A stretch of 64,000 nt of DNA from Desulforamulus ruminis DSM 2154 (GCF_000215085.1 NC_015589.1:3546120-3610119), one strand, 5' to 3'. Shown: positions 35,013 through 44,155, numbered from the stretch's first letter. Made by a program: numbers and translations. The notes: generated by a model from the letters alone, not told the origin.

Positions 35013-36679
35013 TACTGATTCCCCCCACAACAAAACGCAAATCCCGCGCGCAGCAAATTGTCAACCAATTCTTCCAGTTGGGCATCATTAGCGACGTTTT
35101 TAGGAATCATGTACCGCCGCTGATTGTCGTTAAAAACTGTTCTGAGCATAGTATAGAAATCGTCATAGGATGGATATTTAAATTTATGCAGGTACTCAGC
35201 GGTCGAATCATCGCCGATTTTTCTAAGTTTTGAGTGGAAAGAAGGCTGATTTTGGGTATTGGTGATATGTATGCTCACGATTGAATTTTTCATTTTTGTA
35301 AGCGCCCCTAATATCTCGCCTTGGCTATAGCTGTTCCTTTTACCTGCCAATAGAGCGGGAAAATCAATTGAGAATTGCAGGCGCATCTTCCTTTCCCGTA
35401 GCTGAACCTTCAATTTCATTATGTCTTCAATTGTTGAGATGTAGCTGTTCGGCCTTGACCTCTGATTACCCAGCCCATTTACAATCGCTACTTTCATACC
35501 CGTATGCTTTTTCATCTTCTTTTCAATAATGCTGCAACAGGTAAGAAACAGTTCTTCGTCAAATGAATTCGTTTTCATCGGAGCAGCTAATTCTAGTACC
35601 TTCGGTGTACCATATATTTTAAATATTTCGTTTAAACTTTTTGTCAATGATGTTATTGCTTCCGTGTCTTGCCACACACTAGAATTATTTAAGGTTTCAT
35701 CTGCTCTTAGAATATAAGCTCCCTTAGGCGGATTCTTTAGTTCGCCATTCATTAACACAATGTATTCAGTCTCACATTGTACATCATCAGGGTATTTTAG
35801 CCCGGCCTGTGTAACTGGCAATAGGGCGTTTATGTGCTGGACTATTTTCACTCTCCCTCTATCCACGCATAGGTTAACGTATTCAGGCCAGTAATCATCA
35901 TCATACACCATGCCAAACAGCCATTCGTGCATGACCAGCATTTCCAGTTCCCCCCGCTTGTCTTGCAGGAACGGCCGGTGTTTGTTATCTTCATAGATCC
36001 GGTCAAGATCAAAAGGATTGCTATTATAACGGTGATTATAATTGTTCACATAATAAGATCCTTCACCCCACTGGCCACGTTCATATTTCACATATCGCTG
36101 ATAATAAGAATAGGCATGATCATACGCAAAAGAAAATAAGTTAACGCCATACTGTCGGTAAGTGTCCCGAACCCATGCAACCAGGCTGCTGTCCAGGTGA
36201 ATCATCTCCGAAGGCCCAGGTTCTTCAGTATCACATTGTTTAATCTCCGCCATTAATACTTGTATGTTACTGCGGTATTCATTCATATTTCCATTCTTGA
36301 GCTTATAGCCTGAACAGAAGTCCACGGCTGCCGACGAAAAATCGTCTTCTGAATAGAAAAACGGGTAGTAGGACAGATCTTCAAGCCACTTTTTTACCTC
36401 TTTGTGAATGCCAATCCTCTGCTGCATATAAAAATCAAGTATGAACTCCTTGCTCTTTGGGTATTTGTTTTCGATCTCTTGTTCCAGCTTGTCCCTCTTG
36501 TGCTTCATTTTGATAGCTTCTGCATCACAAGTCTCCAGGGTCAGGTATTCATTAAAGTAGGTCATAACATATTTAATTACTGCGGCCATATTCTCGGACT
36601 GCTTTAAATAATCGAATTCATCCATTTTGTCGGTTCTCTTCATCTTGGCAATATACTCATCGATGGTTAGCATGCTCAT
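35012..36679 (-). CDS. Uncharacterised 555-aa protein, first gene of the RES operon
   Basis: 555 residues, no membrane segments or signal peptide. N-terminal half is helical, with an aromatic-rich middle (AYDHAYSYYQRYVKYERG). The C-terminal half alternates strands and helices (KVAIVNGLGNQRSRPNSYIS, LQFSIDFPALLAGKRNSYSQ, SIVSIHITNTQNQP), reminiscent of a TIM barrel of the xylose isomerase-like group. C-terminus has FAFCCGGNQ. I do not recognise a family. ATG preceded by GGGGGG. Confidence 0.6.
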   Translation of the reverse strand: MSMLTIDEYIAKMKRTDKMDEFDYLKQSENMAAVIKYVMTYFNEYLTLETCDAEAIKMKHKRDKLEQEIENKYPKSKEFILDFYMQQRIGIHKEVKKWLEDLSYYPFFYSEDDFSSAAVDFCSGYKLKNGNMNEYRSNIQVLMAEIKQCDTEEPGPSEMIHLDSSLVAWVRDTYRQYGVNLFSFAYDHAYSYYQRYVKYERGQWGEGSYYVNNYNHRYNSNPFDLDRIYEDNKHRPFLQDKRGELEMLVMHEWLFGMVYDDDYWPEYVNLCVDRGRVKIVQHINALLPVTQAGLKYPDDVQCETEYIVLMNGELKNPPKGAYILRADETLNNSSVWQDTEAITSLTKSLNEIFKIYGTPKVLELAAPMKTNSFDEELFLTCCSIIEKKMKKHTGMKVAIVNGLGNQRSRPNSYISTIEDIMKLKVQLRERKMRLQFSIDFPALLAGKRNSYSQGEILGALTKMKNSIVSIHITNTQNQPSFHSKLRKIGDDSTAEYLHKFKYPSYDDFYTMLRTVFNDNQRRYMIPKNVANDAQLEELVDNLLRAGFAFCCGGNQ

Positions 36680-36747
36680 CCCCCCTCTGGAAATAAAATG
36701 AATTTCACTCTATGCAAATATTATAGATTATTTATCCTGCCCAAAAT

Positions 36748-36784
36748 AAAAAACCGCAGGACCGGAATTGCAGCCAGCCTGCGG
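36748..36784 (-). terminator. Terminator of the serine recombinase operon
   Basis: On the minus strand CCGCAGG (36784-36778) and CCTGCGG (36760-36754) pair around a 17-nt loop and are followed by TTTTTT. About 16 nt after the recombinase stop; marks the prophage edge. Confidence 0.8.
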
Positions 36785-36800
36785 ATAGTTGTTTATATTA

Positions 36801-38384
36801 TTAAACTTTAATTACCGTACCGTCTCTGAACGTAAAATGGATGGCATTAGCATCATGGATTATGACTTTATCAATGACTGCCAACCACAGCTTCTCATCA
36901 AACTCATCAATCACAAGCGGGCGGGTCTCGATTTCCTGTATAAACCCGTCCAGTACCAATGATTTATTTTGGCGGTTTCGCCGCTGATCCTCTAATTCGG
37001 CAATCCGGTCTGTTGCAATCCGGTGCCGCTCCATGTATCCCTGGTGCCGTTCGTTAAATTCATCCTGATTAATGGCAAAGCGGGCGTTTTCATAAATGGA
37101 TTTCCGCGTGAGTTCGGAAACAACCTCAATTTCGCGGTGCAGTTCCGCAAGTTCCATTTCAATTGCCGAGCAATCACATAAGACTTCTTGGGCTAGGTGG
37201 CAGTTGCTAAGAACCTCATCCCGATCACCCATCAATATGTTAAATGCTTTCAGAAAGCGCTGCTTAATCTCATCTTCTGTAAGATGAGGCGTGGAACAAG
37301 GTTTATCGTTTTTGTACTTATCATTGCACCGCCATACCGTGCGCCGATACTTGGTGTTGGAACCCCAAACCTTGGAGCCGTAAAAACCGCCGCAGTCACC
37401 GCAAACGATTTTAGCTGAAAATGGGCTGTGGCAACTGACTGGCCTACCGAGTTTTTTACGCCGTTCCATTTCAAGCTGCACCGCATCAAATTCGTCCGGC
37501 TCAATAATGGCGGGATGGCTATTCTGCACATAGTATTGAGGAACCTCACCCTCGTTGACTTTGGTGGTTTTGGTGAGAAAATCTACCGTGAAGCTTTTTT
37601 GCAGCAGAGCGTCACCCTTGTATTTCTCGTTAGTCAGAATGCTTATCACTGTCGCCACTTGCCAGGTTTTTTTTCCGGCCGGAGATGGGATGCCCAGATT
37701 GCCAAGATGCTTGGCGATGGCTGAAGGCGTTTTACCCTCAAGAAACATTCTGTAAATCAGCCGGACTGTTTCCGCTTCCTTTTCAACGATTTTAGGTAAA
37801 CCATCCTCACCCTTTTCGTAGCCAAGGAAATGACGATAAGGCATGCTTACTTTCCCATCAGCCATACGTTTGCGTTGGCCCCAGGTTACATTTTCAGAAA
37901 TTGAACGGCTTTCTTCCTGTGCCAGGCTGGACATAATAGTGATTAAAAGCTCCCCCTTACTGTCCAGCGTGTAAATGTTCTCCTTTTCGAAATAAACCTC
38001 AACGCCTTTTTCTTTTAGCTGGCGAACCGTAACCAGAGAGTCAACTGTGTTTCTCGCAAAGCGGCTAACTGATTTGGTAACAATCAGATCGATTTTCCCG
38101 TTCAGTGCATCGGCAACCATCTGCTTAAACCCATCGCGCTTTTTGGTATTGGTGGCACTGATACCTTCGTCGGTGTAGATTCCGGCAAATATCCAATCAG
38201 CACGTTCGTTGATGTACTTAGTGTAGTAGTCTACCTGGGCTTCGTAGCTGGTAAGCTGTTCCTCAGAATCTGTTGAAACACGGGCATATGCAGCTACTCT
38301 TTTTCTTGCGGCCACACCAATCGTTTCCGGCGCAAAGCGGTTTATGGTTGGTGGTATAACAGTAACGGCTCGAGCTGGTTTCAC
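36801..38384 (-). CDS. Large serine recombinase, second of a tandem pair
   Basis: 527 residues from a GTG at 38384 that overlaps the upstream stop (GTGA) and has GGGGAG 7 nt upstream. Resolvase domain with catalytic Ser in VAAYARVSTDSEEQLTSYEA and conserved DLIVTKSVSRFARN. Recombinase domain and zinc ribbon follow (CGDCGGFYGSK ... CNDKYKNDKPCSTP), then a coiled coil (~420-480). Performs site-specific integration and excision of the prophage or related element. Confidence 0.92.
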   Translation of the reverse strand: MKPARAVTVIPPTINRFAPETIGVAARKRVAAYARVSTDSEEQLTSYEAQVDYYTKYINERADWIFAGIYTDEGISATNTKKRDGFKQMVADALNGKIDLIVTKSVSRFARNTVDSLVTVRQLKEKGVEVYFEKENIYTLDSKGELLITIMSSLAQEESRSISENVTWGQRKRMADGKVSMPYRHFLGYEKGEDGLPKIVEKEAETVRLIYRMFLEGKTPSAIAKHLGNLGIPSPAGKKTWQVATVISILTNEKYKGDALLQKSFTVDFLTKTTKVNEGEVPQYYVQNSHPAIIEPDEFDAVQLEMERRKKLGRPVSCHSPFSAKIVCGDCGGFYGSKVWGSNTKYRRTVWRCNDKYKNDKPCSTPHLTEDEIKQRFLKAFNILMGDRDEVLSNCHLAQEVLCDCSAIEMELAELHREIEVVSELTRKSIYENARFAINQDEFNERHQGYMERHRIATDRIAELEDQRRNRQNKSLVLDGFIQEIETRPLVIDEFDEKLWLAVIDKVIIHDANAIHFTFRDGTVIKV

Positions 38385-39691
38385 TTCAAATCTCCCCTTT
38401 GGTAGGCAAGCGCCCTTTCCCGCGCCTGCTGTTTCTTTTTGTCGTCCCAGCTTGATTTGCGTGACCGGTCTTGCCAAGTGGCTTCAACTTCATGACCGTC
38501 TTGAAAAATATAAATTACCTTGTTTGCTTGCGGCACCTGCATCTGCTTAATCTTGGATAGGAAAACCCCCTCATCAAATTCCGGTAGGCCCAACACTTCA
38601 GCGGTCAGCGACAATAAGATTGGTTCTGGAATCTGTTTGGCTGGGCAGACATCCTTGCCGTAATTGACGAAGGTGGAACAGTTCCAGGCTGCATGCCCCT
38701 TGTAGGTTACCCGCCGATAGTTCTTGCCGCAGCGAGGGCAGAAGATTAAGCCTGAAAATGGGTAACGGTTGACCGGGTTTTGCCTGACATTTCTGTTCTC
38801 CCGGCGTAGAGCCATGATTTCCTGCGCCTTTTGAAAGGTGAGAGGGTCTATAATCGGCGGATGGGTTCCTTCGGCATAGTACTTTGGCAGGATTCCCCGG
38901 TTATAAACCAGCTTCTTTGACAAGTGGTCGGCTACATACTTTTTCTGAAGCAGCGCGTTGCCAGAATACTTCTCGTTATTTAGGATGGCTAGGACTCGCT
39001 TTGCTGTCCACTGTCTGCCGCTGAACGTTCGCGCACCCATTTCCCGCAGTCTGGCAGCAATCCGATCGCAACCCAGGCCGTTTATGTAATCGGCGTAGAT
39101 CATTCGAACGATTTCGGCCTGTTCCTGATCGATTTCAATTTGACCATGGTTGATTCGATACCCGTACATGAAACGCAGGTTTACAATCTCACCTTGCTGG
39201 AACCGCTTGCGAATCCTCCACTTACAGTTCTCACTAACCGAACGGCTTTCCTCCTGAGCATAGGATGCCAGGATGGTTAGCATAAGTTCGCCATCCCCGC
39301 TCATGGAATGAATATTCTGCTCCTCAAAATAAACGTCAACACCGAGCAGTTTTAGTTCCCGCACTGTTTCAAGAAGTGTTACCGTGTTGCGGGCAAAACG
39401 TGATATCGATTTTGTAATGATCAGGTCAATCTTGCCATCCTTGCAGTCAGCAATTAGACACTGAAATTCCGGGCGAGTGTCTTTGGTTCCTGTCAGTGCC
39501 TCGTCGGCGTATACACCAGCATATTCCCAATAAAGTCGCTGCTGAATGAGGTTGCTGTAATAGCTGACTTGAGCTGCCAGAGATTGTAACATAGCATCTT
39601 TTCCGGATGATACGCGGGCATAAGCGGCAACCCGTAATCTAGCAGGGATTGGTGGCACCGAAGGGGATATTTTCGTAACTATCTTTTCCAT
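38381..39691 (-). CDS. Large serine recombinase, first of a tandem pair
   Basis: 436 residues. Resolvase domain with VAAYARVSSGKDAMLQSLAA, DLIITKSISRFARNTVTLLE and QEESRSVSENCKWRIRKRF; recombinase domain; zinc ribbon FCPRCGKNYRRVTYKGHAAW. It lacks the long coiled coil of its partner, ending in a short basic tail. It is translationally coupled to the following recombinase, so the two proteins are made together and may act as a heteromer. GGAGG before the ATG. Confidence 0.92.
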   Translation of the reverse strand: MEKIVTKISPSVPPIPARLRVAAYARVSSGKDAMLQSLAAQVSYYSNLIQQRLYWEYAGVYADEALTGTKDTRPEFQCLIADCKDGKIDLIITKSISRFARNTVTLLETVRELKLLGVDVYFEEQNIHSMSGDGELMLTILASYAQEESRSVSENCKWRIRKRFQQGEIVNLRFMYGYRINHGQIEIDQEQAEIVRMIYADYINGLGCDRIAARLREMGARTFSGRQWTAKRVLAILNNEKYSGNALLQKKYVADHLSKKLVYNRGILPKYYAEGTHPPIIDPLTFQKAQEIMALRRENRNVRQNPVNRYPFSGLIFCPRCGKNYRRVTYKGHAAWNCSTFVNYGKDVCPAKQIPEPILLSLTAEVLGLPEFDEGVFLSKIKQMQVPQANKVIYIFQDGHEVEATWQDRSRKSSWDDKKKQQARERALAYQRGDLK

Positions 39692-39738
39692 AATGACCTC
39701 CTTTCGCTATGACATATTCGCTCCAAAAGCCTATATTA

Positions 39739-39906
39739 TCAAGCGTTTTGGCGATATATGCTGCGCTCGGAAAGCCCATATTTTTGAGCGATAGTTGCCT
39801 CAATTTTTATCAATTCATCTTCTCGTATAATGCCTGCTGCAAGCCATCTATTGAAAACTGCCATGGTAGCTGTATAGTAGATGACTGCTAATGCCTTACT
39901 ACTCAT
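39739..39906 (-). CDS. Small SHOCT-like protein of the recombinase cassette
   Basis: 55 residues from the ATG at 39906, overlapping the stop of the preceding gene. Pattern TMAVFNRWLAAGIIREDELI then IEATIAQKYGLSERSIYR resembles short SHOCT-like helix pairs (a leader helix, GxI/L, ExE, KYG). Such small proteins commonly precede large serine recombinases in clostridial mobile elements. Function unknown, possibly a recombination directionality or regulatory factor. Confidence 0.6.
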   Translation of the reverse strand: MSSKALAVIYYTATMAVFNRWLAAGIIREDELIKIEATIAQKYGLSERSIYRQNA

Positions 39907-40306
39907 GCCGCACCGCCTTCGACCTGCCGTAGCAAGCGCGGGAGCAGTATTTGCGCTTCTTATTTCCATAGCTTTCAAAATCACGGCCACATATAGGGCA
40001 AGTAAAAGCATAAATGGCTTTACGGTTGACGGCTTCCGGGTGGTCGTTCCACCAGGCCATGCGGCATTTGTCCGAACAGAACCGTTTTTGCTTCACTCCA
40101 GCGGTCTGGATAAGGGGGGTTCTGCACTGTCGGCAAAGAATTCCGTCCCTCTGAAAGAAGAATTCTTTATTAGCACTACCAAGATTGTTCCTACGGCAGA
40201 AAGACTTCACCGTATTTTCCGAAATACCAAGAGCTGTCGATATTTTTGAATAGCTTAAACCGTCCCGTCGCATTTTAATGATTTTCTCTTTTTGCTGTTG
40301 ATTCAT
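39899..40306 (-). CDS. HTH plus zinc-ribbon protein of the recombinase cassette
   Basis: 135 residues from the ATG at 40306 (MNQQQKEKIIKMRRDGLSYS), chosen for its AGGAGGT. N-terminal helix-turn-helix (GLSYSKISTALGISENTVKS) followed by two Cys-rich motifs (CRQCRTPL...KRFCSDKCRMAWW and CPICGRDFESYGNKKRKYCS). Probably DNA-binding. First gene of the recombinase operon. A hairpin CCGAAGGC/GCCTTCGG (40320-40346) ends right before its ribosome binding site. Confidence 0.75.
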   Translation of the reverse strand: MNQQQKEKIIKMRRDGLSYSKISTALGISENTVKSFCRRNNLGSANKEFFFQRDGILCRQCRTPLIQTAGVKQKRFCSDKCRMAWWNDHPEAVNRKAIYAFTCPICGRDFESYGNKKRKYCSRACYGRSKAVRHE

Positions 40307-40446
40307 TACAATACCTCCTCCGAAGGCAAACCTTAAAAGCCTTCGGTATAAGCCGCAGGAGGAGCAACAATCGGACGGTATCAAAATATTTCACCGTCAT
40401 TACCTCCCACCGATATGCGAAAAACTAGCGGGAGTCGAACCCCAAC

Positions 40447-40489
40447 AAAAAGAAAAGGCCCGCAGAGCAGGATGATTTGCTCCACGGGC
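40447..40489 (-). terminator. Late-operon terminator of prophage B
   Basis: On the minus strand GCCCGTGGAGCA (40489-40478) pairs with TGCTCTGCGGGC (40469-40458) apart from a central mismatch, then CTTTTCTTTTT. Lies 23 nt after the amidase stop, at the end of the long late operon. Confidence 0.8.
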
Positions 40490-40511
40490 GGTTGCTTCAG
40501 AATAATAGTAT

Positions 40512-41219
40512 TCAATGTTGTTGAGACGAAATATATTCAGCCATTCGTTCAATAAGTAGTCCGGCATATTCTCCCTTAATGGTTTTACCCGGCCGGGCAT
40601 TTTCCAGCCAATATTCGGGGGATTTAAGTATACCGTTTCTTACCAACACCTCCAAAGCTTCTTCCAGACCATTCTGGCTCTCTTCTATGTATGCTAACCC
40701 CAGTTGGGAAAGGATAGCGCCAGCAACTGCTTTGATAATTTCATCTCTCTTGGCATAAAACAGTGCATTGTCCTGGCTGTTATCAATAAAGCCGATTTCG
40801 ATTAGTACTGCAGGGGCCTTTGTTTCTCTTAAGACTTGATAATTAGCAGTTTTCACCCCCCGGTTTGCAAAACCGACCCCCACCAGGGAGCTTTGAATTT
40901 TTTCGGCCAGCCCCTTTGACTTGGCTCCCGGATTTAAATAAGTGTAAGTTTCTACACCAGCAGCCGTTTCCGGCTTAAAAGCATTACGGTGAAATGATAT
41001 GAAGTAATCAAAGCTACCCTTGTTTTCAAAATCACATCTAGCTTTCAGGCTTACACTAACATCAGCCGTCCTGGTCTCATCGATGATTACTCCATGGCGT
41101 CTCAACACTGCTGCTACGGCCCGACCCAGGCTCAGCACATCATCGGCTTCTTTTCTTCCTTTATATACTGCGCCCGGGTCATTGCCGCCATGTCCGTAGT
41201 CAAAACATAATCTAGCCAT
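40512..41219 (-). CDS. Endolysin, N-acetylmuramoyl-L-alanine amidase (Amidase_3)
   Basis: 235 residues. Amidase_3 domain over residues 1-175: CFDYGHGGNDPGAVYKGRKE (zinc His and Glu), FISFHRNAF (second His) and AVLIEIGFIDN (catalytic Glu). The C-terminal ~55 residues form a small helical domain (LEEALEVLVRNGILKSPEYW), likely the SPOR-like or cell-wall binding tail of clostridial prophage lysins. No signal peptide, so it needs the holin. Overlaps the holin stop by 8 nt. Confidence 0.93.
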   Translation of the reverse strand: MARLCFDYGHGGNDPGAVYKGRKEADDVLSLGRAVAAVLRRHGVIIDETRTADVSVSLKARCDFENKGSFDYFISFHRNAFKPETAAGVETYTYLNPGAKSKGLAEKIQSSLVGVGFANRGVKTANYQVLRETKAPAVLIEIGFIDNSQDNALFYAKRDEIIKAVAGAILSQLGLAYIEESQNGLEEALEVLVRNGILKSPEYWLENARPGKTIKGEYAGLLIERMAEYISSQQH

Positions 41220-41613
41220 TAATCTTTTCCTCCTTATTGAGTTGGTCCAAAACCAGTTTGAGTTTCTCCGGAATAGGTAGGCCGATCTTGGCTGCGTTTT
41301 CCAGAATACTGATCCCTTCGTTGGATAAGTAGAAGAAGATGACGGCGGTACGGACAGCGCTACCGTTTGTTATAACCTGGGTATCTATAATGTGGCCCAC
41401 TGCCACCAGGGCAAAAATCAGCACCTTCTTAAAGATGCCCCTTGCACCGACCTCGCTGGAAAGGCGTTTTTCCAGTATGGCCGACATGACGCCGGTCAGG
41501 TAATCGATAACCACAAAGGTAATCAGCGCGTATAAAAAGCCGTCCCAGCCTCCCAAGACCCAGCCCAGCCAGCCGCCAAAGGCTGTTAAGGCGATTTGAA
41601 ATGAGCTTTTCAT
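41212..41613 (-). CDS. Phage holin (TcdE/BlyA-type)
   Basis: 133 residues with at least three membrane segments: FGGWLGWVLGGWDGFLYALI, ITFVVIDYLTGVMSAIL and FALVAVGHIIDTQVI. The DYLTG motif and the sequence SNEGISILENAAKIG are typical of the Phage_holin_4 family. It makes the membrane pore that releases the amidase at lysis. Confidence 0.92.
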   Translation of the reverse strand: MKSSFQIALTAFGGWLGWVLGGWDGFLYALITFVVIDYLTGVMSAILEKRLSSEVGARGIFKKVLIFALVAVGHIIDTQVITNGSAVRTAVIFFYLSNEGISILENAAKIGLPIPEKLKLVLDQLNKEEKING

Positions 41614-41686
41614 TGTTAGTCCTCCTTAAAATTGGCAATAAAAAAGAGCCCCATGGCCCATTCTGAAAAATAACTTAAGCTGCCGA

Positions 41687-42109
41687 TTATTCGATAGCTG
41701 ATGCAATCCTGCCTGACACTTCCTTTTGTATATCAGTTGGCACCTGATCAATGGTTCTCCTTCCTGCAAGCACCAATTCAGCCATCAATTCAGTGCTGAC
41801 CGTGCCGGGATTTGCTTCCGAAAGTTTGGCTACAGCCTCCATCAGTACTAAACTATACTTTTCAAGCTTGGCTACTTTTTCGTCCAGCGTTATATTTCTG
41901 CCGCCGCTTACTTTGTTATTCCATTCAGCAGTCGGTATCAGTTCCAGATGGCATCCTTCTTTATTTACAACCTTTATAGCTTCATAATTGGATAAATTAA
42001 GTTCAGGGTCATGGGCAAAGACATAGTCCTGTCCCGGAGCCAGTACCGGTTCAGTCTCAGATGCTTGCACTACTAAACCGTCGTTCTTGTTATATACTAA
42101 AAACAACAA
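41687..42109 (-). CDS. Uncharacterised phage protein near the lysis module
   Basis: 140 residues. N-terminal beta-rich part (MLFLVYNKNDGLVVQASETE, DYVFAHDPELNLSNYE) and a helical C-terminus (LDEKVAKLEKYSLVLMEAVA). Such proteins lie between fibre and holin genes in many clostridial prophages; they may be fibre-associated or chaperone-like. Family not recognised. Confidence 0.7.
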   Translation of the reverse strand: MLFLVYNKNDGLVVQASETEPVLAPGQDYVFAHDPELNLSNYEAIKVVNKEGCHLELIPTAEWNNKVSGGRNITLDEKVAKLEKYSLVLMEAVAKLSEANPGTVSTELMAELVLAGRRTIDQVPTDIQKEVSGRIASAIE

Positions 42110-42124
42110 GTCTGCCTCCCTTCG

Positions 42125-42652
42125 TTAATACCTGTAGATTTCCAGCTTGCCTACCATAGATCCGCCGCCCCCGCTGGAAACAGAAAAATATATGGTGACG
42201 GATAGGGAAGAGCGAAAGGGGATAGCTAAATTGGCTCTGCTGTCAATTACATTGAGTTTCCCCGCTGAATCAGCAAACAAAATAACATCAGATGCTCCCC
42301 AGGCTACACTACCATTCACAGAACCAAAGGCAGGTAGGGCCATTCCGTCAACTGTTACGGTAGCCCGGCATCTACTGGTCCATGAGGACGAACCACTGGC
42401 TTGTATATATATGTTTTGCAATATACCTGTGCCATTATAGGAGATGGTTACACTTTGTTCAGTACTGTTCCAGCCGCTAGTGTTTGATGATATAGTGCTT
42501 AACTGCATGATGGTGTAGTTCTTTATATAATTTTGCATAACATCTTTCAGGTTGCCGATTTTGGCATGTAGACTACCCGCCGGATCAGCGGCATCGTTCC
42601 TTACTCCGACCTGTCTGCGGATAAAAGCCAGAATTTCTTCTGAGCCAAACAT
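42125..42652 (-). CDS. Putative tail fibre/receptor-associated protein
   Basis: 175 residues from the ATG at 42652, which shares a base with the upstream stop (TAATG) and has GGGGGGTGG upstream. Short helical N-terminus, then a Ser/Gly/Thr-rich beta region (SSNTSGWNSTEQSVTISYNG, ending in VYFSVSSGGGG-like turns). Typical of fibre-tip domains. Specific function unknown. Confidence 0.65.
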   Translation of the reverse strand: MFGSEEILAFIRRQVGVRNDAADPAGSLHAKIGNLKDVMQNYIKNYTIMQLSTISSNTSGWNSTEQSVTISYNGTGILQNIYIQASGSSSWTSRCRATVTVDGMALPAFGSVNGSVAWGASDVILFADSAGKLNVIDSRANLAIPFRSSLSVTIYFSVSSGGGGSMVGKLEIYRY

Positions 42653-43392
42653 TACACCACCCCCCGTTTTAATATCTCGCCTGACCATTGATAGGTTTTG
42701 ATCTGCCTGACCCCGCCTATAAAACCGGAAGCAGGGGGCAGGTACCGGTAGGCTTTGGAGATTAGATCACCGTCCCATATAAGCCAGGTAACGGCGTTGT
42801 AGCCATAGATGCCATGCAAAAGGTTGCCCGTTTCCCCGTTATATACCTCAAAGTGGATGGCGTTCTCTGCTGTCCAGGCTCCGCTGTTTCCCGCTCTTCT
42901 GTAAGTAGGATATAAGGAGTCTTGTATGGTTTCACCATGCAGGTGAAAGTGGTTATCGGCATCCCCGGCTTTTTTAATGATCAGCCAGTAGTAAGCGCCG
43001 CTCACTAAGTCAGATATATCTATAGGGATGCTGAAATATCCCTTGCTGGTGGGAATAAACTCTTTGGGCAGCACCATGAATCTGAGCAACGAACCCGCTG
43101 TCGAACCATCCGGATTAAAGCCGTCCCGCAGTTCGACCAAGAGATCAGCACCCTGACCATGCCTGATAATTTCAAAGGTTACTCTCGCGATAGCGGCGGC
43201 GGTATCGGCTTTAAACCGCACCGCATGGTCATAACCGGCACAGTCAAATTCAGCTATGCCCGCTCCGGTTTTGCCACCAAAAACGGTGCCTTCATAAATA
43301 TGCGAAAATTCCTGCATCATCATAGCAGCATTAGCCAGGTTCTCATCGATTACTGTTCGGCCGCTTTCAGCTGCAAACAACACAAAAATCAC
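42652..43392 (-). CDS. Putative tail fibre / baseplate wedge protein
   Basis: 246 residues, beta-rich, with jelly-roll-like carbohydrate-binding features (YYWLIIKKAGDADNHFHLHG, YNAVTWLIWDGDLISKAYRY). It lies in the distal-tail block of the late operon. Likely part of the receptor-binding apparatus, by position. Confidence 0.6.
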   Translation of the reverse strand: MIFVLFAAESGRTVIDENLANAAMMMQEFSHIYEGTVFGGKTGAGIAEFDCAGYDHAVRFKADTAAAIARVTFEIIRHGQGADLLVELRDGFNPDGSTAGSLLRFMVLPKEFIPTSKGYFSIPIDISDLVSGAYYWLIIKKAGDADNHFHLHGETIQDSLYPTYRRAGNSGAWTAENAIHFEVYNGETGNLLHGIYGYNAVTWLIWDGDLISKAYRYLPPASGFIGGVRQIKTYQWSGEILKRGVV

Positions 43393-43395
43393 CCC

Positions 43396-43806
43396 CTACT
43401 GCAGAGTAAGCCTGCATTCCACTGTCAAAATCATCTGGTTTTCCTTGCCCCAGGGTACTTTTAAGAGGTTAAACATAATGCCTGAACCGGGGGCATCGCT
43501 GGCGTCGGTGAAGATACAGGTCTTTTGGTGCTGCCCGTTGCCTTCTCCAGCCAAGAGCACCGTCCTGAAGCGGATCATGTTTCCGGACTGGGTCACCACC
43601 GATACTGCCTTGCGGTAAACTTCGGATATGGTATCCCCTTCGGTCGTATCATCACCAATAACAAGATAGGGGCTGGATAGCCCGGCCAGCTTCTGAGCGG
43701 CTATACTTAAGCCTGCGCTGGTAACATAGTTTTTTAAGGGGCCGATAACTTTGCCATCCCCGTATTCCAAATACCATTCTGATTTAAAGCTGATAGTATC
43801 TTTCAT
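43396..43806 (-). CDS. Distal tail protein, unknown
   Basis: 136 residues from the ATG at 43806, one base after the preceding stop and with GGAGTGG upstream. Beta-rich (YLVIGDDTTEGDTISEVYRK, NMIRFRTVLLAGEGNG), similar in pattern to baseplate-like proteins of siphophages that infect Firmicutes. Family not recognised. Confidence 0.65.
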   Translation of the reverse strand: MKDTISFKSEWYLEYGDGKVIGPLKNYVTSAGLSIAAQKLAGLSSPYLVIGDDTTEGDTISEVYRKAVSVVTQSGNMIRFRTVLLAGEGNGQHQKTCIFTDASDAPGSGIMFNLLKVPWGKENQMILTVECRLTLQ

Positions 43807-43807
43807 G

Positions 43808-44155
43808 TCACACCACTCCATACTGGCCTAATACCACCGTCAGGCCAACCAGCGAGTCGGCTTCATCTGGCGATTTGTAGTTAAAGACCTGCACGTTGGC
43901 TTTTTGATAGGTCCTGAATTTGATAAAGCCCGGGAAAGGTACTGTTACAGCTTCGGAAAAGTCCACATCCGCCCATGGGCTCCACTGGCTGCCATCAATA
44001 CTTGTTGATATCTGCAACCCCCTAGGCAATGACATAGCTTGGGTCTGGGGATAGATGCGGGCCAGGCTGCCAATAGTGGGTACAGGTTGGCTTTCCGGTT
44101 GCGGGATGTGTTCAAGACCCCACTTGTGCATTTCCCATATCATAGACATAGCCAA
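43808..44155 (-). CDS. Distal tail protein, unknown
   Basis: 115 residues, short helical start then strands (IYPQTQAMSLPRGLQISTSI, VPFPGFIKFRTYQKANVQVF). Tightly packed between two other distal tail genes. Family not recognised. Confidence 0.65.
   Translation of the reverse strand: MAMSMIWEMHKWGLEHIPQPESQPVPTIGSLARIYPQTQAMSLPRGLQISTSIDGSQWSPWADVDFSEAVTVPFPGFIKFRTYQKANVQVFNYKSPDEADSLVGLTVVLGQYGVV

Noticed and set aside
40428-40444. tRNA T-arm-like sequence (GGGGTTCGACTCCCGC on the minus strand)
   Set aside because: Stem pairs only over three bases and no acceptor, D or anticodon arm can be folded around it. At most a chance match or an old attachment remnant.
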